Positions 1 through 5,880 of a stretch of DNA of 10,038 nucleotides are shown piece by piece (within the stretch, counting starts at the first letter, position 1; each line of letters opens with the position of its first letter). Source of the DNA: Palsa-504 sp050010815 (GTDB lineage Bacteria > Actinomycetota > Actinomycetes > Streptosporangiales > Streptosporangiaceae); contig JBEKKH010000240.1 in NCBI GenBank assembly GCA_050010815.1, forward strand, positions 1-10,038, in the 5' to 3' direction. The notes under the pieces were generated by a model. That model was not told where the DNA came from and made no database searches. It worked only from the letters and a program-made list of their open reading frames with translations. Made by a program: the position numbers and the translations under genes.

Positions 1-41
1 CGGATACCGGCCAAGCTCGGCCGCGCTCCGATACGCGCCAT

Positions 42-59
42 GCCTGCCCAGCGGCAGGC
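42..59. terminator. Terminator-like hairpin near the left edge
   Basis: A perfect 7-bp stem (GCCTGCC at 42-48, GGCAGGC at 53-59) closes a 4-base CAGC loop. There is no T-run after it on either strand, so this is at best an actinobacterial-type terminator without a U-tract. It would suit a gene that ends at or before the left edge. I could not identify that gene. Confidence 0.35.
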
Positions 60-277
60 CCACCACTGGCGATTGGCGGGGTCCGGCCGGCGATGGCGAG
101 GCCGCGGCCCGGCGCTTGTGCGATAGTTCTCGTCAGACGATGATGTCAACAGGCCCAGGGCGTCGCGGACGGCTTCGTCGCGCGAAAGGCCCGGACTACC
201 AGGCGATATGCGCCCACTAAGTATTGGGCGCGGGATAGCGAGGTTTCGTTCGGGCTGATGAGGGCACAATCCCTCGG
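60..277. other. No recognisable gene
   Basis: Reading frames cross this stretch (one + frame stays open from base 2 to about 220), but none has a start with a ribosome binding site or a recognisable protein sequence. It probably contains the 3' remnant or spacer of whatever lies to the left, plus the upstream region of the XRE regulator. No tRNA, repeat or insertion-sequence end was seen. Confidence 0.5.
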
Positions 278-332
278 TTGCGAGGGGCGACGGTACGGTG
301 TACTAAGGATTTCACAGATAGTTTCCGTGAAA
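278..332 (+). promoter_or_regulatory. Probable promoter and operator palindrome of the XRE regulator
   Basis: A -35-like TTGCGA (278-283) is followed after 17 bases by a -10-like TACTAA (301-306). Just downstream, where transcription would start, is the inverted repeat TTTCAC (310-315) / GTGAAA (327-332) with an 11-base spacer. Palindromes overlapping the start of transcription are typical operators, and XRE proteins commonly repress their own gene, so autoregulation is the natural inference. The promoter hexamers are imperfect and the assignment is by eye. Confidence 0.35.
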
Positions 333-383
333 ACTGCGTAACTGCCCGAGGCCGCCGCGCGGCACCGAGGAGGGGCGTCGCCG

Positions 384-1280
384 ATGATCGCGCCAGGGAG
401 TCCCACGGTGCGGCGTCGTCGGCTGGCCGCCGAGCTGCGCGGGATCAGGGAAAGCAAGGGCAAGAACGGAGACACGGTCGCCGCCGCGCTCAAGTGGTCG
501 CCGTCCAAGATCAGCAGGTACGAGCGGGCCAGGACCGGCCTGCGGCCCCGGGAAGTCGAGAGGCTGCTCGACTACTACGAGATCACCGGGCCCCGCCGCG
601 CGCTCCTCCTCGCGCTCGCCGAGGACGCGGCCCAGAAGGGCTGGTGGGAAGAATTCGCCGATACCCTTTCCGAGGATTACCAGCAGTTCATCGGCCTTGA
701 GCACGAGGCCACGTCCATGGCCATATGGCACGTTGATGTGGTCACTGGCCTGCTCCAAACTGAAAGCTACGCCAGGCACATCATTAGCAGCTACAGCCGA
801 GTCGAGCCGATCGCGCCGGGCATGATCGGGCGATTGGTCAGGGTCCGCCTGAAACGTCAGCAGGTACTTGACCGCGATGGGCTTCAGCTATCGGTCGTGC
901 TCGATGAATCGGTCCTGCATCGCCGGGTAGGTGACGATTCGGTGATGTATGAGCAGCTTCAGCGTCTTGCGCAACAAGCCGACCGGCCTAATCTAACGCT
1001 GCAGATTCTCCCCCTTGACGTACAGCATACGGTTTTCGGGGAGTCATTTGTCATATTCGGCTTCGGGGTAGATACCGATGAGACGCTGCAAGACGTGGTG
1101 AGCACCGAGCACCTGCGCAGCGGCTTCTCCCTGGAAGGGGAGCGGGAGACATACCTGCACAGAATCGCGTTCAAGATGCTCGCCGACCACTCGCTCGACC
1201 CGGCGGCGTCCCGGTCGCTCATACTCGAAACGGCGGAGTCGCATTGGTCCGGCGCCGGCCCGCGCCGCGCTCGTGCCTGA
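384..1280 (+). CDS. XRE-family regulator with DUF5753 domain
   Basis: A 298-residue cytoplasmic DNA-binding regulator. Residues about 12-68 form the helix-turn-helix domain (LAAELRGIRESKG..., then KWSPSKISRYERARTGLR, the recognition-helix region). Residues about 100-285 are the DUF5753 domain, recognisable by the WWEEF segment (87-91), VTGLLQTESYAR (120-131), the R..RQQVL helix and the central strand region up to residue 286. The ATG has a purine-rich AGGAGGGG site at about 367-374 with good spacing. Length and domain order are those of the WhiJ-like family of filamentous actinomycetes, whose members act with an adjacent DUF397 protein in developmental or antibiotic control; the DUF397 gene is present at 1572. 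The second half has noticeably more A/T in third codon positions than the metabolic genes to the right. Target genes cannot be read from the sequence; autoregulation through the palindrome at 310-332 is likely. Confidence 0.93.
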   Translation: MIAPGSPTVRRRRLAAELRGIRESKGKNGDTVAAALKWSPSKISRYERARTGLRPREVERLLDYYEITGPRRALLLALAEDAAQKGWWEEFADTLSEDYQQFIGLEHEATSMAIWHVDVVTGLLQTESYARHIISSYSRVEPIAPGMIGRLVRVRLKRQQVLDRDGLQLSVVLDESVLHRRVGDDSVMYEQLQRLAQQADRPNLTLQILPLDVQHTVFGESFVIFGFGVDTDETLQDVVSTEHLRSGFSLEGERETYLHRIAFKMLADHSLDPAASRSLILETAESHWSGAGPRRARA

Positions 1281-1511
1281 GTGACGCAAGTCGCTGATCA
1301 TAGCGCCGTTACGGTGCGGGTCTACCGGCTGACGTTCCGGGTACGCCCCGGCTCAGATCGGTCGTCAGGGGGGTGGCCTGGTGCCTGGACGCGGTATACC
1401 ATATGTTCACCAGACAGTTACGAGGCCGCCGCGTTACTTGAATCAAGATCAGCCCCGGATGCCCGATCGCCTCTGCTAATCTTAGATTTATGCGACTACG
1501 ATGAGTATTAA
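1281..1511 (+). CDS. Small unrecognised protein between the XRE and DUF397 genes
   Basis: A 76-residue ORF whose GTG follows the XRE stop codon without a gap (TGA GTG), an arrangement suited to translational coupling; I see no separate ribosome binding site. I do not recognise the protein. Its pattern suggests a small alpha/beta fold: a hydrophobic strand (TVRVYRLTFRV), a second strand after a Gly/Trp-rich turn (AWTRYTICSPD), a helix (SYEAAALLESRS) and a final strand (LLILDLCDYDEY) ending in an acidic, aromatic tail. Third-position G/C bias is only moderate, but this is also true of the genes on either side. It could be a third member of the regulatory cassette, or a chance open frame in a spacer that is unusually long for this gene pair. 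Confidence 0.45.
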   Translation: MTQVADHSAVTVRVYRLTFRVRPGSDRSSGGWPGAWTRYTICSPDSYEAAALLESRSAPDARSPLLILDLCDYDEY

Positions 1512-1531
1512 AACTACTACATTCCGTAGTT
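1512..1531. repeat. Inverted repeat upstream of the DUF397 gene
   Basis: AACTAC (1512-1517) and GTAGTT (1526-1531) are perfect 6-bp inverted arms separated by 8 bases, starting one base after the stop codon of the small ORF. The surrounding 60 bases are AT-rich for this window, and a -10-like TAGATT lies at 1483-1488. It could be an operator for an internal promoter or a hairpin in the cassette mRNA. Confidence 0.35.
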
Positions 1532-1571
1532 ACGCATTCAGGGTAATATCCGACAATCAGCGAGGTATGAC

Positions 1572-1814
1572 GTGGGAAAAGCTACGCTCGGAAGCCTATC
1601 CGAAAGGCCAGGTTCGGGTTCTCACTGGGTTAAGAGTTCCCTTAGTTTCTCCAACGGCAACTGCGTCGAGGTGGCGAGCCTCCCCGATGGCGGGATCGGT
1701 GTCCGCAACAGCAGGGACTCTGAGGGGGCGGTTCTCCAATTCACCCCGGACGAGTGGCATGCCTTTATCGGAGGAGTGCGAAAGGGAGAATTCGATAGTT
1801 TCGGCAGGAAGTAA
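1572..1814 (+). CDS. DUF397 domain protein
   Basis: An 80-residue protein that is DUF397 over almost its whole length. The family signature is visible: W19-x-K-S-S (19-23), the N-G-N-C-V-E-V-A segment (28-35) with its conserved Cys31, G-x-x-V-R-N/D-S-R-D (about 41-49), and the C-terminal F-T-P-D-E-W-H-A-F (57-65) followed by V-R-K-G-E-F-D. The GTG start is chosen because a GCGAGG site sits 8 bases upstream and it gives the usual family length. DUF397 proteins are the small partners of XRE/DUF5753 regulators; in Streptomyces such pairs affect development and antibiotic production and have been discussed as atypical toxin-antitoxin-like modules. Here the partner is the gene at 384, but the two are separated by 291 bases holding another ORF, which is unusual because they are commonly adjacent. 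Its biochemical activity is unknown. Confidence 0.92.
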   Translation: MGKATLGSLSERPGSGSHWVKSSLSFSNGNCVEVASLPDGGIGVRNSRDSEGAVLQFTPDEWHAFIGGVRKGEFDSFGRK

Positions 1815-1840
1815 CCGTACCGGCAACGTGCGGTAACGTC

Positions 1841-1864
1841 CTGATCGTGGTGGCTATCGATCAG
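1841..1864. repeat. Inverted repeat CTGATCG-N10-CGATCAG
   Basis: Perfect 7-bp arms (1841-1847 and 1858-1864) surround a 10-base spacer, six bases before the terminator stem. It may be a second hairpin in the 3' end of the cassette mRNA or an operator for arginine deiminase expression. Spacing alone does not decide which. Confidence 0.4.
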
Positions 1865-1870
1865 AATGCA

Positions 1871-1912
1871 AGCGGAGGGCTTCTCGGAATCCAGAGGAGC
1901 TCTCCGCTTTTT
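1871..1912 (+). terminator. Intrinsic terminator after the regulator cassette
   Basis: Left arm 1871-1884 pairs with right arm 1895-1908 over 14 consecutive positions (12 Watson-Crick, 2 G-U), with a 10-base loop and a T5 run at 1908-1912. This is the only classical stem-plus-T-run terminator I found in the window. It separates the DUF397 gene, which stops 57 bases earlier, from the arginine deiminase gene. If the deiminase promoter lies upstream of it, the same structure would act as an attenuator. Confidence 0.8.
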
Positions 1913-1978
1913 GATACCGCCGCGGTGGGCACCGGCTGGGCCTAAGCGCGGGTCGGACCTATCCAGAACGAGGATGCC

Positions 1979-3196
1979 ATGTTCCACGTAGATTCCGAAG
2001 CCGGTCGCCTGCGGCAGGTGATACTGCACCGCCCCGGCCTAGAACTCAAGCGACTTACCCCGGACAACGCCGCCGACCTGCTCTTCGACGACGTGCTCTG
2101 GGTGAGCAGGGCGCAGGATGAGCACGACGCGTTCGCTGACGTTCTGCGCTCGCGGGGTGTCGTCGTTCACTACTTCAGCGATCTGCTCGCCCAGACCCTG
2201 GATGTCCCGGACGCGCGGGCCTACATACTGGACGGGGTATTCGACCCGCGCTGGCACGGGCCGCTCGCCGCCGCTACCTTGCGCGCCGCGGTAGACGGAC
2301 TTGACTCGGCCCGCCTGGCGGAATACCTGGCCGGCGGAATCACCAAACGCGAGATCGCCGAACTCGGCCCGGAACCCAAGAGCATCGCCTTTCACTCACT
2401 CGATCCCGACGCTTTCGTGCTCGCCCCGCTGCCGAACCTGCTTTACCAGCGTGACACGTCTTGCTGGATTTACGGCGGGGTATCCATCAACGCCATGCGC
2501 AGGCCCGCCCGGATCCGTGAGACCATCACCGACGAGGCCATCTACCGCTGGCACCCGATGTTCGCCGAGGCCAGCTTCGATGTCTGGTATCACGGCGCCG
2601 ATGCCGCGCCGGCCACCATCGAGGGTGGCGACATCCTGGTCCTCGGCAACGGAGCGGTCCTGGTGGGGATGAGCGAGCGGACCACGCCGCAGGCGGTCGA
2701 AGTGCTCGCCCACCGGCTGTTCGCCGCCGGGGCAGCCCGCTGCCTGGTGGCGATCGACATGCCGAAGACCCGCGCCTTCATGCACCTGGACACGCTGCTG
2801 ACCATGGTGAACTACGGGGTATTCACCAAGTACGCGGGGATGGGCATGCTGCCGTCCTACACGGTCGAGCCGGGCGCGACGGCCACCGAGCTCAAGGTCA
2901 TCGATCATCCGCCTGAGGACATGCACCGCGCCATGGCCGCCGCCCTCGGCCTGCGGGCCATCACGGTGCTGACCGCCGTGCAGGACGTCCATTCCGCGTT
3001 GCGGGAACAGTGGGACGACGGCTGCAACGTGCTCGCGGTCGAGCCGGGCGTGGTCGTGGCGTACGAGCGGAACGTCACCACAAACACCTACCTCCAGGAC
3101 AACGGAGTCGAGGTGCTCGCGGTGCCGGGCGGCGAACTAGGCCGGGGCCGAGGCGGCCCCCGCTGCATGAGCTGCCCGATCGAACGCGACGCCTAA
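1979..3196 (+). CDS. arcA: Arginine deiminase
   Basis: A full-length (405-residue) cytoplasmic enzyme that hydrolyses L-arginine to L-citrulline and ammonium, the first step of the arginine deiminase pathway. All catalytic elements of the guanidino-group-modifying fold are present: Asp159 in LPNLLYQRD, Glu215 in EGGD (215-218), His269 and Asp271 in HLD, and the nucleophile Cys396 in the C-terminal GRGRGGPRCMSCP. The N-terminal S-E-x-G-x-L-R-x-V-I-L-H-R-P-G (6-20) is also typical. The ATG is preceded by GAGGA at 1970-1974, a rather close 4-base spacing. Only 66 bases separate it from the upstream terminator and I see no convincing promoter there. No ornithine carbamoyltransferase, carbamate kinase or arginine/ornithine antiporter gene is in this window, so the enzyme appears to stand alone here. 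The gene that follows 9 bases later is probably cotranscribed. Confidence 0.95.
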   Translation: MFHVDSEAGRLRQVILHRPGLELKRLTPDNAADLLFDDVLWVSRAQDEHDAFADVLRSRGVVVHYFSDLLAQTLDVPDARAYILDGVFDPRWHGPLAAATLRAAVDGLDSARLAEYLAGGITKREIAELGPEPKSIAFHSLDPDAFVLAPLPNLLYQRDTSCWIYGGVSINAMRRPARIRETITDEAIYRWHPMFAEASFDVWYHGADAAPATIEGGDILVLGNGAVLVGMSERTTPQAVEVLAHRLFAAGAARCLVAIDMPKTRAFMHLDTLLTMVNYGVFTKYAGMGMLPSYTVEPGATATELKVIDHPPEDMHRAMAAALGLRAITVLTAVQDVHSALREQWDDGCNVLAVEPGVVVAYERNVTTNTYLQDNGVEVLAVPGGELGRGRGGPRCMSCPIERDA

Positions 3197-3205
3197 GCCG
3201 GCCAG

Positions 3206-3403
3206 GTGAGCATGCCCGGGCGACGGTCACCCCGCGCCGACCGCCACTGCCAGCATTGCTGGGGAAACTGCCAGGGCGACTGCCTCTTGGACGAGGGCGG
3301 CATGTGCATCCACAACGCGGACGCCAGGATGCTCAGGCAGCTGCGATCACGACGGCTGCTTGGTCGCGGGTTGTGGCGGCGGCTGTTCCGGGGCGGCCGG
3401 TAG
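3206..3403 (+). CDS. Small cysteine-rich protein downstream of arginine deiminase
   Basis: A 65-residue ORF with a compact Cys/His cluster: Cys15, Cys18, Cys22, Cys26 and Cys34 (C-x2-C-x3-C-x3-C-x7-C) with His14, His17 and His36 interleaved, then an Arg/Leu-rich tail (about 42-65) that could form a basic amphipathic helix. Third codon positions are strongly G/C, supporting coding. The start is uncertain: GTG at 3206 (no clear ribosome binding site, but nine bases from the deiminase stop, so coupling is plausible) or ATG at 3212 (AGGTGA at 3204-3209 is very close). I do not recognise a family. The cluster suggests Zn2+ or Fe-S binding or disulfides; no signal peptide is visible, so metal binding in the cytoplasm is the likelier inference. 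Confidence 0.65.
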   Translation: MSMPGRRSPRADRHCQHCWGNCQGDCLLDEGGMCIHNADARMLRQLRSRRLLGRGLWRRLFRGGR

Positions 3404-3424
3404 CCGACTCACCTGGCGGCTATC
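3399..3424. terminator. Hairpin between the convergent deiminase and SGNH hydrolase units
   Basis: TAGCCG (3401-3406) and CGGCTA (3417-3422) pair perfectly, extended by one G-U and one G-C pair, around a 10-base loop. The left arm contains the TAG stop of the cysteine-rich ORF, and the SGNH hydrolase stop lies at 3438-3440 on the other strand. The position suits a bidirectional terminator, but there is no T-run. Confidence 0.4.
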
Positions 3425-3437
3425 CCGCGGGCGACGC

Positions 3438-4742
3438 TCAGCCGGACAACAGCAGGTCCAGGTGAATGGCGTTGGCCATCGCCTGGTAGCCGGCGTCGTT
3501 GGGGTGCAGGTGGTCACCGGAGTCATACGCGGGGTTCAGCCGCAGCGGGTCGGCGGGGTCGCGCATCACCGCGTCGAAGTCGATGACGCCGTCGAACGCG
3601 CCGCTGGTGCGGATCCAGTGATTCACCTCCTCGCGGGTCGCCTCGCCCGCCGCGGAGTAATAGCCGGCTCCCTGGAAGGGAAGCAAGGTGGCGCCGAATA
3701 TCTTCACTCCCCGGGCGTGCGCGCGGGCGATCAGCTGCTTGTACCCGGCGATGATGGCCGCGGCGCGGATAGCGGTGGCCGGGTGCCGCGGGTTCGTGCC
3801 CAACCCGATGTCGTTGATCCCCTCCAGTACGATGACGTCCCGGACGCCGGGCTGGTCCAGGGCGTCTCGCTCGAACCGTGCCTCGGCACTGACGCCGAAC
3901 CGCGACGAGCCGCTCAGCACTCGGTTGCCGCCGATCCCCGCGTCGGCCACCGCCAGCGTGACTCCGCCGAGCGCGTCCAGCCTGCGGGCCAGGTCGTTAG
4001 GCCAGCGGGCGTCGGCGTCGACGCTCGCGCCGACGCCGTCGGTGATCGAGTCGCCGAACGCCACCACGGTTCCGTCCGCGCCCGGCGCCTGCACGATCAG
4101 GCCGCTGAGGTAATACCAGGACAAGATGGGCGTGGTGTACCCGTGGGCGTCGGGGTCGGCGGCGTGATCACCGGGTGCCGACACCCAGTTGAACTGATCA
4201 GCGTCGTAGTGGAACGTGGCCGGCCCGGTCCGGTCCGGCAGGTAAATGCCCACCGCCAGCTGCTGCATCGGCCACACCCGCATGGCCACCGGGTCGCTGA
4301 GGATCTGCGCGCCGGCCGGGATCTGGAACGAGGCGCGGCCGCGATAGGTCACCGGGTGGACGGTGCCCGGCACCACCGCGGCCGTCCCCGGTTCCGCCAC
4401 CGCCACCGTCACGTGGCCGATCCGCAGCGGGGCGGCACCGTAGACGTTGGTCAGCTCCAGCCGGACCAGATCGCCGCCGACACTGGTGTCGATGGTGTCC
4501 CGTACCGTCTGGTGATCGAAGCCGCGGGCCGCGAGCGTGCCGGCGATGGCGCGCTGCGGGCTGGCGCTCCAGCTGGTCACCCAGGGGTTCTCGCCGGCCC
4601 CGAGCCGCTCCGCGGCGTCGGAGCGGGAGTCCGCGAGGGCGGCCATCGTGGCGGCCAGCATCGACAGCAGGACGACGCCGAGCCACCCGCGGCGGATGAT
4701 CCGGACGACCCTTCGGCGGCCGGTCAAGCTCGCTGCGAGCAC
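3438..4742 (-). CDS. Secreted or membrane-anchored SGNH/GDSL-family hydrolase
   Basis: A 434-residue esterase/lipase-type hydrolase. The N-terminus (RRRVVRIIRRGWLGVVLLSMLAATMAALADS, residues 9-39) is a basic stretch followed by a hydrophobic helix: a signal peptide or membrane anchor. After an all-beta N-terminal portion (about 53-220) comes the SGNH domain: GDSITDG with nucleophile Ser232 (230-236), GGN with Asn273, GIND (308-311) and the Asp410-x-x-His413 pair in DHLHPND. These are blocks I, II, III and V of the superfamily. The GTG start has a GAGGAG site five bases away. It is the last gene of the three-gene operon, 39 bases after the sulfite-oxidase-family gene. The substrate is not evident; the N-terminal extension plus SGNH layout is common in actinobacterial exported esterases acting on lipids or polysaccharide esters. 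Confidence 0.92.
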   Translation of the reverse strand: MLAASLTGRRRVVRIIRRGWLGVVLLSMLAATMAALADSRSDAAERLGAGENPWVTSWSASPQRAIAGTLAARGFDHQTVRDTIDTSVGGDLVRLELTNVYGAAPLRIGHVTVAVAEPGTAAVVPGTVHPVTYRGRASFQIPAGAQILSDPVAMRVWPMQQLAVGIYLPDRTGPATFHYDADQFNWVSAPGDHAADPDAHGYTTPILSWYYLSGLIVQAPGADGTVVAFGDSITDGVGASVDADARWPNDLARRLDALGGVTLAVADAGIGGNRVLSGSSRFGVSAEARFERDALDQPGVRDVIVLEGINDIGLGTNPRHPATAIRAAAIIAGYKQLIARAHARGVKIFGATLLPFQGAGYYSAAGEATREEVNHWIRTSGAFDGVIDFDAVMRDPADPLRLNPAYDSGDHLHPNDAGYQAMANAIHLDLLLSG

Positions 4743-4781
4743 GCTGTCTCCTCACTCCCGCCAGGGGGCCGCCGCCTGGTG

Positions 4782-5864
4782 CTAGCCGGTGTCGACCTGG
4801 GCGCGGGCCCAGGAATTGTTGGCGTATCCCTTGGGATTCCACAGCCGGGCCGCCGATTCGGGCTGGACGGCGGCGGTATCGGTGGCCCGGGCGATGATCT
4901 CGGTCCGCCCGGGCGGCACGATAATCACGGTACGCCAGTGCCGCCAGGCCCAGCACCCGGCGTCATCACCCAGGTCAGCCTGCTGCGAGGTCCGCCCGCC
5001 GTCGGTGGAGACGTCGACGCGGGCAATGCCGCGCTGGTCCCCGGCGATGGCGTATCCGGTCACGTCGGCCCGGCCCGGCGTCAGCGCCGCGCCGTCGGCG
5101 GGCCGCAGGATGTCAGCGTTGACCGCGACGCAACCCAGCGAAACCCCGACCCCGGGTCCGGCGGCTCCCGGCCCGGCATCGGCGGGCAGCAGCCGGTACG
5201 CGGTGGCCTGGAAGTAGTTCTCTGACGGGTGGTCGGCCACGGTGATCTGCTCGATCCACTTGACGCTGCGCGCGCCGATGTAACCGGGGACCACGACCCG
5301 GACCGGTCCGCCGTGCACCGGGGGCAGCGGCTGCCCGTTCATGGCCCAGGCGAGGAGCACCTCGCCGGCCAGGGCCTTCGGCAGTGGGACGGAGCCGCCG
5401 AAGGGCTGCGGCGGGTCGGCGAGGGGGGAGATGTCGGAGGCGCTGAAGGCCACGTGCCTGGCGCCCTCCCGCGGGCCGGCGGCGCGAAGCACCTCGGCCA
5501 GGCTGACGCCGGTCCATTCGGCGGTGGAGATCGCGCCCGGTCCCCACGGATGTTCCCCGGGGATATCGCGCACCCGGATCAGGCCGGACCGGCGGTTTCC
5601 CGCGCACTGCAAGGTCGCGGTGAGCGTGCGCGGCGTGAACCGGTGCAGGTCGGCGAGCGACAGCTCAAGGTCACGTTCGACGAGTCCGCCGATCCGCAGC
5701 CGCCACCCGGCTGGGTCGATGAGGGGGACGGGACCATGGTTGCGGCTGTAAAAGGAATCGATCGGAGTGATAAGCCGGTCCGCGAGCGCGTCCGGCGTCG
5801 ACTCGGCGTTGTACGGATCGGCCTCATGAACGATCATGTCCTCCCGCTTACCCCAGGCCCCCAT
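4782..5864 (-). CDS. Sulfite-oxidase-family molybdopterin oxidoreductase
   Basis: A 360-residue enzyme with the molybdenum-cofactor domain (about 10-215) followed by the Mo-co dimerisation domain (about 240-355). Visible signatures are the FYSRNHGPVP segment (38-47) with active-site Arg41, TLQCAGNRR (84-92) with Cys87 as the protein thiolate ligand of molybdenum, GAISTAEWTGVSL (110-122), GYIGARSVKWI (194-204) and the C-terminal WNPKGYANNSW (342-352). There is no Tat or Sec signal, no cytochrome b5 domain and no haem motif, so it is probably cytoplasmic with an unknown electron acceptor. Oxidation of sulfite to sulfate is the family reaction, but bacterial members also reduce or oxidise other compounds. 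The ATG has GAGGGA eight bases upstream; a second Met (position 10) is too close to its own ribosome site. It starts 16 bases after the patatin stop, so the two are coupled. Confidence 0.93.
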   Translation of the reverse strand: MGAWGKREDMIVHEADPYNAESTPDALADRLITPIDSFYSRNHGPVPLIDPAGWRLRIGGLVERDLELSLADLHRFTPRTLTATLQCAGNRRSGLIRVRDIPGEHPWGPGAISTAEWTGVSLAEVLRAAGPREGARHVAFSASDISPLADPPQPFGGSVPLPKALAGEVLLAWAMNGQPLPPVHGGPVRVVVPGYIGARSVKWIEQITVADHPSENYFQATAYRLLPADAGPGAAGPGVGVSLGCVAVNADILRPADGAALTPGRADVTGYAIAGDQRGIARVDVSTDGGRTSQQADLGDDAGCWAWRHWRTVIIVPPGRTEIIARATDTAAVQPESAARLWNPKGYANNSWARAQVDTG

Positions 5865-5880
5865 GGGCAGCTTCCCTCTC

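Noticed and set aside
146..508. A 120-residue ORF on the - strand across the XRE promoter
   Set aside because: It overlaps the start of the XRE gene antisense and its composition is what off-frame reading would give; no domain or ribosome site.
1501..1836. A 111-residue ORF overlapping the DUF397 gene
   Set aside because: It overlaps the DUF397 gene in another frame, shows no domain and lacks a ribosome site; DUF397 residues are clearly encoded in the alternative frame.
3206..3403. RiPP (lanthipeptide-type) precursor
   Set aside because: The cysteines are in the N-terminal half, followed by a long basic tail, and no modification enzyme, protease or transporter gene is nearby; a metal-binding protein is simpler.
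3360..5225. A 621-residue open frame on the + strand
   Set aside because: It is antisense to the SGNH hydrolase and sulfite-oxidase genes, whose motifs are unmistakable; long antisense frames are expected in DNA with strong third-position G/C bias. The product is Gly/Arg/Val-rich with no recognisable domain.
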